NCBI GenBank assembly: GCA_965200645.1
Contig: CBDAUN010000003.1
Coordinates: 930,001-994,000 of the forward strand
Source of the DNA: CBDAUN01 sp965200645
GTDB lineage: Bacteria > Pseudomonadota > Gammaproteobacteria > Arenicellales > JAJDZL01
Direction of reading: 5' to 3'
DNA length: 64,000 nucleotides
Shown: piece after piece, positions 27,653-37,236 of the stretch
Numbering within the stretch: the first letter of the stretch is position 1
How the letters are laid out: every line of letters starts with the position of its first letter
The notes under the pieces: model-generated
What the model saw: only the letters and a program-made list of their open reading frames with translations
What the model was told of the DNA's origin: nothing
The model's database searches: none
Translations under genes and position numbers: made by a program

Positions 27653-27731
27653 ATTTTGGTGAATTTAATTGAATAATTTTGAAATTCAATTTTTGTTTAG
27701 CGAATCTTATCCTAGAGCAGAAACTAACGAC

Positions 27732-28493
27732 ATGAATTCAAAATCTTGGCTACTCGCAATCGCAGCAATGAATTTTTCTTACGGTGAAGAACTCCTTGCT
27801 GGCTCAGACATAGTTCTTGACAGGTATACAAATCAATCGCCTGTACCGCTATCTGAACAAAGTGACTTGTTATCTGTCGTAGTTCAAGTTGAATTTCCAT
27901 CCTCAATATCGACTACTGCTGATGCGATCAGGTACCTGCTACAGCAATCCGGCTTCACTCTTGCTTCCGACAACCGTCCTGAAGTTCTCAAAATGGGGCA
28001 AATGCAGTTGCCAAGAGTACATCGGCGCATTGGTCCAATCAAACTTAGAACTGCTCTTGAGACAATTGCAGGTCAACCCTGGGCCGTCATTGAAGATCCT
28101 ATTACCAGATCAATCACCTTTGAACTCAAGCCTCAGTACGCAGAGACTCTCGCCAAAGCACAACGAAATTCGAATGCTTCGCAGATGCATTCGATTGAAA
28201 GAGATAGTGTCACAGACCATAGCCACAGAGCCGAAAGGAAGGACTGGGAGATGGACCCCTCGCTTACGCTGTATGAAAACTTTGACATTTGGACAAAGCG
28301 AGAGGGTTGGCAGTTGGATTGGAAAAGTCGTCACGACTACGAAATTTCCTACCACACAACATTCTCAGGGACTCTAAAGGAAGTCGTTGCGCAGGCACTG
28401 AGCTTCTATTCCACGGCACCTGTACCGCTAATTGCTAAATTCTATGACGGCAACTTTGTTGTGGTGATCGAAACCGCACAACCGAGAAACTAG
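27732..28493 (+). CDS. pilL: PilL-like type IVb pilus / conjugation protein (TcpQ C-terminal domain)
   Basis: A periplasmic 253-aa protein starting with a short signal peptide (MNSKSWLLAIAAMNFSYG). Residues about 45-130 (ISTTADAIRYLLQQSGFTL and GPIKLRTALETIAGQPW) match the PilL N-domain of PFGI-1-type islands, and the C-terminal 70 residues (WTKREGWQLDW to FVVVIE) match the TcpQ domain that helps outer-membrane secretin assembly. ATG 27732 is chosen for the signal peptide; a TTG at 27669 is an alternative. It begins the pilus operon, 2 nt ahead of pilN. Confidence 0.85.
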   Translation: MNSKSWLLAIAAMNFSYGEELLAGSDIVLDRYTNQSPVPLSEQSDLLSVVVQVEFPSSISTTADAIRYLLQQSGFTLASDNRPEVLKMGQMQLPRVHRRIGPIKLRTALETIAGQPWAVIEDPITRSITFELKPQYAETLAKAQRNSNASQMHSIERDSVTDHSHRAERKDWEMDPSLTLYENFDIWTKREGWQLDWKSRHDYEISYHTTFSGTLKEVVAQALSFYSTAPVPLIAKFYDGNFVVVIETAQPRN

Positions 28494-28495
28494 TT

Positions 28496-30034
28496 GTGAA
28501 ACGCCTACAACCGAAAAATTCATTCGTATTCGGTCTTTTATCAACAACAATGATGTTAGTAGGATGCGACTTTATTGAATCTTCGAAAACTCAAACCGAA
28601 GAAATTGTAAAGGAAGTTGAATTGGGGATTGAACGGGGCCGCGCTGCTTTGGAAGAAAGTCAGCAAACAATTCTTGAACTTCCTGATTCCTACCTTGGGT
28701 CGCAATCACCTATTCGTATTCAGTCGAAGGATAGTGAACTTCCTGAGAAACTGCTTTCATCCCTTAATGTTAACTACGCAGATGCCATCTCTTTAGAATC
28801 GATAGGTAGGCTTATATCCAATCAAACGGGTCTAAGGGTAGATGTTCAGTCAGAACTACGACAGATTGTCATTGATAAATTGACTTGGTCTGGAGACGCT
28901 ATTGACTTACTGAATCAACTAACTGGTGAATTAGGAATCTTTTGGAAATGGAAAAGTGGGAAAGTCGAGTTATATCGAACTGAGCTTCGTTACTGGACAA
29001 TTTACTCTCCCAATATTTATTCAAATTGGACCAGCACGATTAACTTGACTGGAAGTGCTGGTTCTGGTGGCTCTGATCTGTCGGCGAAGGACAACGTTAC
29101 AGTCACAATGGACGATTCTCAGTTTTGGATAGAAGTGGAATTGACGGTGAGAGAGTTGTTGTCTCCCGATGGAAAGTTGACGGTTAGTCCACAATCAGGT
29201 GAATTGGCTGTAATTGATACTCCATCCTCACTAGACCGAATTGATGAATGGGTACGAAAGAGAAATCGACTCCTTGCGAGTCAGGTTTTGCTTGCGATAG
29301 ATCTTTATGAAATCGTGCAATCCAATAACAGCAAGAGTGGATTTGACTTAGATGGGTTTGTCCAACTCGCACACAAAAATGGATTGATCACATTAAATGC
29401 TGACAATCAATTTGATGAGTCAATCGTAAGTTTAAAGTACGACAAATCCAACGACGCAACCGATCATGACATTCTCGGTACCATTCGCGCGTCCGCCGGA
29501 GAGAGTCAAGTTTCCAAATTAACGTCAACAGTAGTTCGAGGATTGAATGGCCAACCCCTTCCGGTATTTTTTGGTGATGAGAAAACCTACCTCAAGCAAA
29601 GGGATGTCATCCAAAGTGAAGGTGGCCCAACAACTCGATTAATTCCTGGAACACAGCAAGACGGTATTGCATTGAACATCGTACCTAGAATTCTTCCTGA
29701 GACCAATCAACTGATGCTGCATGCAACTCTGAGGACAACTCGAATTAAATCAATCAGTAGTTTTCCACCCAATGCCGATTCGGACGCCCCTTTAATTCAA
29801 CTACCTGAGCTTGAAACCAGATCACTACTCATTCCGGTCCTGTTGAGATCAGGTGAAACTCTAATTGTTGCTGGTTTGGATACCAAGAGCACCACTGATA
29901 GAAACAATAAAGGAATTCTCTCTAAAGGTGCTGAAATAAAAAATTCTCGGGCCAGCCTTATCCTTCTCATCACACCTCGAATCATTGCGCCAGATAACGA
30001 GATCGTAAGCACCTCGCGAAGAATATTAGGCTAA
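28496..30034 (+). CDS. pilN: PilN, type IVb pilus outer-membrane secretin lipoprotein
   Basis: The 512-aa PilN forms the ring through which the thin pilus leaves the cell. A signal peptide ends in the lipobox LVGC with the lipidated cysteine at residue 24. The C-terminal secretin domain (about 370-510) shows LNIVPRILPETNQLMLHATL and SGETLIVAGLD, the classic secretin beta blocks. Translation starts at GTG 28496. It is followed 3 nt later by pilO. Confidence 0.93.
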   Translation: MKRLQPKNSFVFGLLSTTMMLVGCDFIESSKTQTEEIVKEVELGIERGRAALEESQQTILELPDSYLGSQSPIRIQSKDSELPEKLLSSLNVNYADAISLESIGRLISNQTGLRVDVQSELRQIVIDKLTWSGDAIDLLNQLTGELGIFWKWKSGKVELYRTELRYWTIYSPNIYSNWTSTINLTGSAGSGGSDLSAKDNVTVTMDDSQFWIEVELTVRELLSPDGKLTVSPQSGELAVIDTPSSLDRIDEWVRKRNRLLASQVLLAIDLYEIVQSNNSKSGFDLDGFVQLAHKNGLITLNADNQFDESIVSLKYDKSNDATDHDILGTIRASAGESQVSKLTSTVVRGLNGQPLPVFFGDEKTYLKQRDVIQSEGGPTTRLIPGTQQDGIALNIVPRILPETNQLMLHATLRTTRIKSISSFPPNADSDAPLIQLPELETRSLLIPVLLRSGETLIVAGLDTKSTTDRNNKGILSKGAEIKNSRASLILLITPRIIAPDNEIVSTSRRILG

Positions 30035-30037
30035 CCG

Positions 30038-31267
30038 ATGGCACTTTTCTCATTCAACAACCAAAGTGTAGCGGTAGGGCTTGCATGGCTTGAACCGAAC
30101 TCTGTCTCGGGCAACTTTCGAGAGTCGAAAGTCCAGCGAACAGTTAGCGCACTTAAACCTACTCCCGTGGGATATGCAAGTATCGCTACACGAGATGGTT
30201 TGCAACTTGGAGCGACTCACCACCAAAATGAAATTGGTTGCTTTAGTGCAGCAGCTTGGCTGGCAGCCGCAAAATCATCTGCAATCTTGATTGAAATGCT
30301 TGATGATGACTTGTATTGGCTGTGCGCTGTTGAGCAAGGCTCTGTTTTTCCTTCGGGCGACATTGTGGGAAATTACCATCAAATCGAAGCCCGTCTCGAA
30401 GAGCTTGTGATGGACACTGCTGGCTCTGACATTGTTTACTTTGATAATACACAACAATTCTCCTCCATAACTGATGCTGCTAAAGCCGGATTTGCTGATC
30501 TTGTCAATGAGATTGAACCCGATTCTCGGGGCCTGTGCAAACCCGTTAAGTCGAAAAACCTCAAAGTTCCATTATTTACTTTAGCAGCATCCCTTTTTTT
30601 GATGGTTGGTGGATTTGGAGTCTGGAAAGTGTATGAAAGTCACATTGCTTCAAAGGAGTCAGTAAACACAGTAAATATCGAACTAGAGCGTGCCAATGCT
30701 CGGCAGAGAGAAAAAGCTGAACTTGAATTGAAATTAACTCAAGATCCTGGTGCTTTACTTAGTTTATTTATTGACGAGGTCTATAACCGCCCAATTCGAG
30801 CTGGTGGATGGCAAGCAGTAACACACGAATGGAGTCCAGATGGGGCAAAAACATTATGGCAACGTTCACATGGAAAAATTTCGGATTTGGTGTCCGAATT
30901 GCGCACCAGTGACTGGAACTTTGATGAATCAACAGGCATGGTCACAGAGCAATTCGAACTAATTATGCCAAGTACAGAGTTACTCCCAACCGAAGACAGA
31001 TTAGGCGGTGTAAATGAACGTATTGAATTCATAGACTTGCTTGCTGAAACGCCAGGCCGCTGGACACTTGGTCCTTCAACTACAACTGGAAAACTCTTTC
31101 AGGCTCGAAAGTCCTCGATTCAAGGATCAAACACCACCATGACTACAGCAATTCACGTAGCTCATTGGCTGCGAAATTATCCTGTGCTACTAACCAAAAT
31201 AAAGACCGACCTGATCGAGCCAATTCAATGGCAAATTGAAGGTGACTATTATGAAAATTTTGACTAG
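30038..31267 (+). CDS. pilO: PilO, type IVb pilus assembly protein
   Basis: A 409-aa PilO2-type protein: an N-terminal cytoplasmic domain (about 1-175), one membrane helix (about 183-203, FTLAASLFLMVGGFGVW), a coiled segment rich in Glu, Arg and Lys, and a periplasmic C-terminal domain. In R64 and PFGI-1 the equivalent protein links the ATPase side to the periplasmic part of the pilus machine. Its 3' end overlaps pilP by 17 nt. Confidence 0.88.
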   Translation: MALFSFNNQSVAVGLAWLEPNSVSGNFRESKVQRTVSALKPTPVGYASIATRDGLQLGATHHQNEIGCFSAAAWLAAAKSSAILIEMLDDDLYWLCAVEQGSVFPSGDIVGNYHQIEARLEELVMDTAGSDIVYFDNTQQFSSITDAAKAGFADLVNEIEPDSRGLCKPVKSKNLKVPLFTLAASLFLMVGGFGVWKVYESHIASKESVNTVNIELERANARQREKAELELKLTQDPGALLSLFIDEVYNRPIRAGGWQAVTHEWSPDGAKTLWQRSHGKISDLVSELRTSDWNFDESTGMVTEQFELIMPSTELLPTEDRLGGVNERIEFIDLLAETPGRWTLGPSTTTGKLFQARKSSIQGSNTTMTTAIHVAHWLRNYPVLLTKIKTDLIEPIQWQIEGDYYENFD

Positions 31268-31751
31268 ATTGCCCATAACTGCATTTCTATGTGGTCTGAC
31301 CATTACAGTTTATGCAATCGAAGATCAAAACGACCTTCCCCATGACTGCAGGTCTAGCACTAGCACTGTCGCTTTACTAGATTGTCTGCAAAATCATCAG
31401 GATCTTCTGCAGGCGATTCTGAGTTACCAAGAACTGTTGTCGCAAATAGACAAGATAAAGACCGATCGCACAGAAGCGAAATTCATTCCACCCGCACCTG
31501 AACCTGAAAAGGACAACGCGTTAGTCAGGGCTAAATGGTTCGATGAGAATTTGCAGGTGTTCGCAATTATCGGTAACCCGGAAAGTCTTACCGCATATGC
31601 ACGCTTAGGCGACCACGAGTATCGCCTACAGGAGGGTGATGTGATTCGTCTAGCTAGAGTTTCAAATGTACATCCTAGAGGAATTGACCTATCTATTTCA
31701 GGTGTTGAGTTATCCATAGGTTTATCAGGATTACCGGTGAAGAGTGATTAA
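31251..31751 (+). CDS. pilP: PilP, type IVb pilus periplasmic protein
   Basis: A 166-aa exported protein: signal peptide MKILTRLPITAFLCGLTITVYA, a short helical section (about 45-75), then a compact C-terminal domain (FAIIGNPESLTAYARLGDHEYRLQEGDVIRLARVSNVHPRGIDLSI) resembling PilP domains that contact the secretin. ATG 31251 is chosen; a TTG 15 nt earlier exists. AAGGTG lies upstream inside pilO. Overlap with pilO and pilQ suggests coupled translation. Confidence 0.85.
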   Translation: MKILTRLPITAFLCGLTITVYAIEDQNDLPHDCRSSTSTVALLDCLQNHQDLLQAILSYQELLSQIDKIKTDRTEAKFIPPAPEPEKDNALVRAKWFDENLQVFAIIGNPESLTAYARLGDHEYRLQEGDVIRLARVSNVHPRGIDLSISGVELSIGLSGLPVKSD

Positions 31752-33363
31752 GAAGTTACCCAAATTTGATCATTTGCTGACTGGTACATCAGGAAAGATG
31801 ATCAAAATTCGCAAACAGGAACAAGCCTACTTTGCTGCAGTCGCAGAAGATAACCCCCCGACAATCGCCTACATCTTTTATTCATCACTGCAGTTTCCAA
31901 TTCGCCTGAAAGCACAGTTAAGAGAAAACTTAAAACGCCAAAACATTCAGGTCACAAAGCAAATTGAAGTGACGAGTGAGCAATTAGAGTCCATATATGC
32001 GCAATGGGACACTGAAATTTTTGATTCATCTACGGAGGACTTAGATTTTGTTCGATATCGAGACGACATTCGCGCACTATTAGCACGCGCAATAGCTGAT
32101 CATGCTTCAGATATCCATATTGTTAGGAGGCGTAAAGTCGCAGTTGTAAGTTTCAGAATCGACGGCCGTGTTATCGATTTTGCTGAATGGACAGAAAAAC
32201 AAGCTGACCGAGTATGTAGATTTATTTACGAGGTGATGGGGGACGAGCAGGAAGTCACCTGGAATCGGTATGAACCGCAAGACGCAGTACTTGACACAAT
32301 TCTTCCAAGCAATCGTCGGGTCCGAGTTCGGATTGGTACAATCCCTGCCTCTCCAGATGGTTATGACATGGTTTTGAGGATCTTGCCCGGAAGTGGTGAA
32401 ACCATGCATCTAGATGAACTAGGGTATAGCACAGATCAAGTGGAACTAATTCGTGGCCTAGTACGTCGGTCTGCAGGTTTGGTTGTCATGGCCGGTGGCG
32501 TTGGAAGTGGTAAGAGTACATCATTGGTAGCTATGCTCAACGAAGAACTTGACGTCCATCAAGGTCATCTTCGAATCATCTCGGTAGAAGACCCTCCCGA
32601 AAGAGTCATTAATGGCGCAACACAAGTCCCAGTAATTCGGCGGCGAGGCATAAACACCGGTGATGAATTTTCGTTAGCCATTCAAGGTGCCCTGCGTTGT
32701 GACCCGGACACTTTGATGGTGGGGGAGATTAGAGACCTACAGTCAGCAAATCTGACGATCAAGTTCGCACAATCCGGACACCGGGTTTACACCACTGTTC
32801 ACGCATCTACCGCGTTGGGTATCGTTGGGCGTCTGACTGGAATCGGTGTGGATTTATCGCTTCTTTGCGCACCCGACATACTGAAAGGGTTGATATTTCA
32901 GACGTTAGTCCCCTTACTATGTTCAAACTGTCGTGTGCATTCAAATCAGTGGTTAGGAACGTCGAACAGAAATAAGCGTAGTCATCAACTAGTCGATAGA
33001 GCGTCCAATGCACTGGCTGCACGAGACTACAATTTTGATCAATTGTTCTTTCGTGGGCCGGGTTGCCAAGCCTGTAAATACCACAGCATTGTTGGTAGAA
33101 CCGTCGTCACTGAAATCATTGTCCCGGATGATGAATTACTTAGACTGTTGCACGCAGGAGATTTCGTATCGGCCAAACAGCATTGGTTGACAAATTTGAA
33201 TGGACAACCAGCGCTTGAACACGGAATTAAACTCATCGCAAATGGTCAAGTTGCGCCTAGTGATATTGAGTGGAAGATAGGACCACTTGAATGTTCAATG
33301 TCTAAGCCAATGTCCAATCTTGCATACATTCAACCTGAAAATAATGAAATGATGCATGCTTGA
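31744..33363 (+). CDS. pilQ: PilQ, type IVb pilus assembly ATPase (GspE/PilB family)
   Basis: A 539-aa hexameric secretion ATPase that powers pilus extension. Walker A is GGVGSGKST at residues 251-259; Walker B lies near 320 in DPDTLMVGEIRD; the His box is GHRVYTTVHA. A C-terminal zinc-type cysteine cluster is present (LLCSNC and GPGCQACKY). The start is a GTG overlapping the end of pilP by 8 nt. Together with pilR it forms the inner-membrane motor. Confidence 0.94.
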   Translation: MIKKLPKFDHLLTGTSGKMIKIRKQEQAYFAAVAEDNPPTIAYIFYSSLQFPIRLKAQLRENLKRQNIQVTKQIEVTSEQLESIYAQWDTEIFDSSTEDLDFVRYRDDIRALLARAIADHASDIHIVRRRKVAVVSFRIDGRVIDFAEWTEKQADRVCRFIYEVMGDEQEVTWNRYEPQDAVLDTILPSNRRVRVRIGTIPASPDGYDMVLRILPGSGETMHLDELGYSTDQVELIRGLVRRSAGLVVMAGGVGSGKSTSLVAMLNEELDVHQGHLRIISVEDPPERVINGATQVPVIRRRGINTGDEFSLAIQGALRCDPDTLMVGEIRDLQSANLTIKFAQSGHRVYTTVHASTALGIVGRLTGIGVDLSLLCAPDILKGLIFQTLVPLLCSNCRVHSNQWLGTSNRNKRSHQLVDRASNALAARDYNFDQLFFRGPGCQACKYHSIVGRTVVTEIIVPDDELLRLLHAGDFVSAKQHWLTNLNGQPALEHGIKLIANGQVAPSDIEWKIGPLECSMSKPMSNLAYIQPENNEMMHA

Positions 33364-34396
33364 TGAAGTTCGAAAATTATTTCATCGAATTCACTTTCGT
33401 TGGTCACCATCTGCACGCAGCAGACTATGGGAACGTTTGGAATCACTTACATCTGGAGGTGTTCCCATAGGAGTTGCAATGGAGTTTCTGGGTGAAAGCA
33501 GCCAGCAAAGAGCAACACACGGATTTGCGAAGTTTCAATGTAGTGCGATGAGATCAGTAGGATTCGCCAACGCCGCACGTAAGTGGGTACCAAAAGAGGA
33601 ATTGCTGGTAATCGAACTCACTCAAGAAGGTCGCATTCATGAAGGCTTTTCGCAAGCTGCCAGAATAGCGAGTGTACGCTCCAAATTGATGAGCACCCTG
33701 CTGGGAGGACTTGCCTATCCGTGCGCATTGCTGTTTATCGGCGGTACAGTAATATCTATTCTTCCTCAATATGCACTTGAATTGATGGGTGGGGTGCTCA
33801 ATCCTGATCAGTGGCCCTCCAGGTCAAAAAGTGTACTTGCGTTTGCAAATTTTCTACAAGAGTGGGGAATTCCAGCTGTTATTTCATTGTTTTCTTTTAT
33901 CGCATTGGGTATTTATTCTGCACCCCGATGGACTGGAAGTTTGCGGTCACACTTGGAGTGGCTACCTCCTTTCATAATTTATCGTCAGTTCGCTGCCCCT
34001 GAGGTTCTTGTTGCCTGGCTGGCACTTATGCGAGCGGGTATTCAAAGACTTCGCGCGCTTGATCAACTTGAGAAAGGACTTCCAGCGTACTTAGCCTCTC
34101 ATGTTCGGGCCATGCGATCACGAATTTATTCAGGGGCATCTCTAGATTCAGCGCTAGATACCGGACTATTTTCAGTTGAGACTCTAGAAGACCTTCGAAT
34201 CTATGATCGAATTGGAAAGTTCAGCGATCGGTCTGAGACTATTGCAGCTGAAGATGTTGATCGAGCTTTAGCAAATCTCGAAAAAATGACAAGGATGTTG
34301 TCGACATTCCTTTTGTTGGTAATTGCCGGAATTGCTATTTGGATTTACACGGGAATCGCTGCAGTTACGTATCCATTACAACATTCTGAATTTTAA
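33356..34396 (+). CDS. pilR: PilR, type IVb pilus inner-membrane platform protein (GspF/TadC family)
   Basis: The 346-aa product resembles the GspF/PilC platform proteins: cytoplasmic helical domain, membrane segments near 115-140 and 173-190, second cytoplasmic helical domain, and a C-terminal membrane segment near 317-338 (TFLLLVIAGIAIWIYTGI). It starts at ATG 33356, overlapping pilQ by 8 nt. Expected partner of the PilQ ATPase in the inner membrane. Confidence 0.9.
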   Translation: MLDEVRKLFHRIHFRWSPSARSRLWERLESLTSGGVPIGVAMEFLGESSQQRATHGFAKFQCSAMRSVGFANAARKWVPKEELLVIELTQEGRIHEGFSQAARIASVRSKLMSTLLGGLAYPCALLFIGGTVISILPQYALELMGGVLNPDQWPSRSKSVLAFANFLQEWGIPAVISLFSFIALGIYSAPRWTGSLRSHLEWLPPFIIYRQFAAPEVLVAWLALMRAGIQRLRALDQLEKGLPAYLASHVRAMRSRIYSGASLDSALDTGLFSVETLEDLRIYDRIGKFSDRSETIAAEDVDRALANLEKMTRMLSTFLLLVIAGIAIWIYTGIAAVTYPLQHSEF

Positions 34397-34419
34397 TTAA
34401 CTCTCAATAGGATCAACAA

Positions 34420-34953
34420 ATGGCTAAAACTAACGAACATTCGCATGGACGCGATTGTAATACTGATAACAACTCCGAATTAGGAGCAATAACAGTTGCT
34501 GAAACACTCATTGCACTGGGAATTGGAGCAACCGTGCTGGCAACTGTATTTGCTGGACTACCCGCATTGATTGAATCCCGAAATTCATCCACTGGTTTGT
34601 CGGGATTGGCACAAATTTCCACAGCCGTAAGAACAACATTCGGGGGTCGCAATAATTTCATAGGTCTAACAACACCACTGGCTATGAGTCTGTCCGGCTT
34701 TCCACAAAATTTCATTGTTGGAGGTAATGCAAAACATCCATGGGGAGGCGATATTGTAATCACGGGAGAAGGTCAATCTTTCACCGTTGAGTTTAAAGAA
34801 ATGCCGTCTAAAGCTTGTTCCTCAATGGTGGCTTCGTCGATTCAACTAGCGGATAGTGTTAATGTGGGCGGCCAACCAATCAATTTAAATAGCAATATTG
34901 GCGAGCTATGTAAGTCCAATGATAATGACATCGAATGGAAATTTTCGAGTTAA
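34420..34953 (+). CDS. pilS: PilS, type IVb major prepilin
   Basis: A 177-aa prepilin. The long hydrophilic leader (23 residues) ends in glycine, followed by the processed N-terminus AITVAETLIALGIGATVLATVF, in which the Glu at mature position 6 is the usual type IV pilin glutamate. The C-terminal part contains two cysteines (in SKACSS and GELCKS) that could form the pilin disulfide loop. An AGGATC box precedes ATG 34420. It is followed by a second prepilin gene, pilV. Confidence 0.92.
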   Translation: MAKTNEHSHGRDCNTDNNSELGAITVAETLIALGIGATVLATVFAGLPALIESRNSSTGLSGLAQISTAVRTTFGGRNNFIGLTTPLAMSLSGFPQNFIVGGNAKHPWGGDIVITGEGQSFTVEFKEMPSKACSSMVASSIQLADSVNVGGQPINLNSNIGELCKSNDNDIEWKFSS

Positions 34954-35000
34954 CGAAAACCAACTAAACAGACTAATAAGATATAGCCATAAGATTCAAA

Positions 35001-36428
35001 GTGTTCAGACTCTGGAAAACTATCAAACCAACATTGAGTTGCGACGTTGGTGCAATCACCATTGTTGAAACACTTATCGCAATGGCAGTAGGTATCGCAG
35101 TGTTGATTGTCTGGGCGCAGGGACAAGCACATAAACATGCCACTGATCAAGCTCGCCAAGCAGGGCGCTATATAGCCGCCTATTCGAGAGCTGCCTCTGT
35201 CATGCTGGCTGAAACTCCTCCCTCTGTTGATAGAAAATTCGATGTCAACGACCTACAAAACTGTGATGACATTGATGCGCGTCAATTTCTGCCTTGTACA
35301 TTCAGCGGTATCACCAGCATTCCTTACGCCACCAAAGCCGACGGAACCAATATTAATTTTGATGACCTCATAATCGATGCAAAAGTGACACCCGATGGTG
35401 TTACAGCAACCATAGATCTCGGAATTTTCCGTGCAGGCGATGATAACGATAATGATGGATTATCGGATTCTCGCCCAGATCTTGCTGCAATGGCACTCAA
35501 TGTAGCAAATGAGGAGTCCGGTGCTGGCACACTTAGTTTCTATTTGGTCGAACATATGCGTCAAAACCTCGAAGGATTGACTATCGACCCCGAAGATGCA
35601 AACTTCGATCAGGCAAAGATTGATGAACTCGCTGGTCTAAGAGTCTTTCTTGGAGCTTCAGTGCGTGACGCTCCTTTCTTGCGACTCGATGGAAGTAACG
35701 AAATGACAGGTGGAATTACTTTTGTCAATGAAATGAGCATTGAACCTGACGGTAAGGGGCTTACAATCAACGGGGGAGGGGATATATCTCTCAATAGTGG
35801 CGACATAATTTCAACGGGGAACATTGAAGCCAACTCTGTTGAATTTGCAATGGTAACAGTTAACGATATCTTGTCCGTTGACGTAGTCAATGGAGTTCAG
35901 GGGGCTGGTTTTGATCGACTAGATCAATCGAAAGATATCGTACGAATTGATGGTGATGTGTTGCGAATAGGCAGTGAGATCAATCAACTTTCCGGCGATG
36001 TCAAACAAAACAACTTGAATTCAAAGCAGAATCGAAAAGATCTGGTAACTCAATCTAGGAATACCAAAGACAATCAAAGAAATATAGCCACGAACCAAAA
36101 AGATGTCTTAAATAGTCAACGTTCACTTGCATCATTAACAGCAAGACTGACTAAACTCGAAAACAAGTCGCCATCATCGCCACCAGTATGCTCACCATCT
36201 AGAAGCCAAATAATTCACCAATACAAAGGTAAAGGTTACAACTATAACTCTCACGAAGATTCAGTATGTTGGGTTAACTCCGATCCCTGTTATATACAAT
36301 CTTTCTCGCCTAGACGAGCCTCAGAATCATACCAGGTTAGGGATGTTCAAACTTTGAAGTGCAGAACCTACGGAATTACATTCTATACATATTGCAGCAA
36401 GAGGCTCAAACCAGAATGTCGAAAGTAA
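35001..36428 (+). CDS. pilV: PilV-like type IVb minor prepilin / tip adhesin
   Basis: This 475-aa prepilin has a 17-residue leader ending in glycine then AITIVETLIAMAVGIAVLIVW. The middle (about 225-310) is rich in glycine, aspartate and asparagine and looks like repetitive beta structure. Residues about 325-395 are strongly helical with many Asn/Gln/Lys (coiled coil), ending in TARLTKLENK. The last about 80 residues hold eight cysteines (from VCSPS to PECRK) and probably form a disulfide-rich receptor-binding tip. Translation starts at GTG 35001. In R64 the PilV tip is switched by a shufflon; no inverted-repeat cassettes are seen here. Confidence 0.85.
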   Translation: MFRLWKTIKPTLSCDVGAITIVETLIAMAVGIAVLIVWAQGQAHKHATDQARQAGRYIAAYSRAASVMLAETPPSVDRKFDVNDLQNCDDIDARQFLPCTFSGITSIPYATKADGTNINFDDLIIDAKVTPDGVTATIDLGIFRAGDDNDNDGLSDSRPDLAAMALNVANEESGAGTLSFYLVEHMRQNLEGLTIDPEDANFDQAKIDELAGLRVFLGASVRDAPFLRLDGSNEMTGGITFVNEMSIEPDGKGLTINGGGDISLNSGDIISTGNIEANSVEFAMVTVNDILSVDVVNGVQGAGFDRLDQSKDIVRIDGDVLRIGSEINQLSGDVKQNNLNSKQNRKDLVTQSRNTKDNQRNIATNQKDVLNSQRSLASLTARLTKLENKSPSSPPVCSPSRSQIIHQYKGKGYNYNSHEDSVCWVNSDPCYIQSFSPRRASESYQVRDVQTLKCRTYGITFYTYCSKRLKPECRK

Positions 36429-36501
36429 ATTAAACATTCTTGTAATCTGAGCGATTTAATATGCATATCAGGTAGTTAGTGTTCATCGGATTGATTGACT
36501 A

Positions 36502-36966
36502 TTGCCTGACTGTCTCATCAAAGTCTTCGCATCTTCTGGATTGATAATTCTGCTCATTGCTCTTTCGATATTCGATCATAAAGTTAATCGTCTCCCAAAT
36601 CAGATAACCCTGCCACTTTTGTGGGCAGGTCTTCTAATCAACATCGGTGGTTATTTCTCACTTTTTACCAATGCTGTACTCGGCACTACTGTCGGTTATT
36701 TAGGAGTCCTCGCAACTCGCATCCTAGGCTCAAGTGTATTCGGCCGGAGCGGCATTGGTCTTGGGGATGCGAAGTTACTCGCCGCGCTAGGAGCTTGGTT
36801 CGGAATGGATCACCTACTTCTAGTGGTAATTAGTTCTGGGATATTTACATTGGCATTTTATTTGCGTAGAAACCCAATGATGCCCTATGGAGTTGGACTT
36901 TCCGTGTCTGGAATTATGCTAGCAATATGGAAGTCTATCAGTTGCCTACTATTAATCCTACCTTGA
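36502..36966 (+). CDS. Minimal prepilin peptidase (A24 family)
   Basis: A 154-aa integral membrane aspartyl protease that would cleave the PilS and PilV leaders. The two catalytic aspartates are D25 (IFDHKVNRLPN) and D89 (GLGDAK), both in the expected contexts. It is short: the N-terminal methyltransferase domain and zinc site of full PilD enzymes are absent, as in archaeal and TadV-like peptidases. The only in-frame start after a stop codon is TTG 36502. It closes the pilus gene cluster. Confidence 0.88.
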   Translation: MPDCLIKVFASSGLIILLIALSIFDHKVNRLPNQITLPLLWAGLLINIGGYFSLFTNAVLGTTVGYLGVLATRILGSSVFGRSGIGLGDAKLLAALGAWFGMDHLLLVVISSGIFTLAFYLRRNPMMPYGVGLSVSGIMLAIWKSISCLLLILP

Positions 36967-37236
36967 CTTTTGGAGGCTTGCACTTTTGTTAAATTAACTT
37001 CTACTTGATCAGCATTAAGTTGACCTGACGATTGAGCATGGTAACAATGTACTTCAATCAATCAGTTCCTCTTCCAAAACTCCATCTATAGACTCTGACC
37101 TCTCGACAAGAAATCTGAGCCGACTACAAACTATCTCAAATAATTGTGCGCTCTATAAAACTGATTATTTATTCATTATTCACAAAGAATCTGCAAATAT
37201 TTCTGATTGAATATGTAAACCCCATTGAAAATCTAT

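Noticed and set aside
35750..36430. Shufflon in pilV
   Set aside because: No inverted repeats or alternative reading-frame cassettes were seen in or after the gene.
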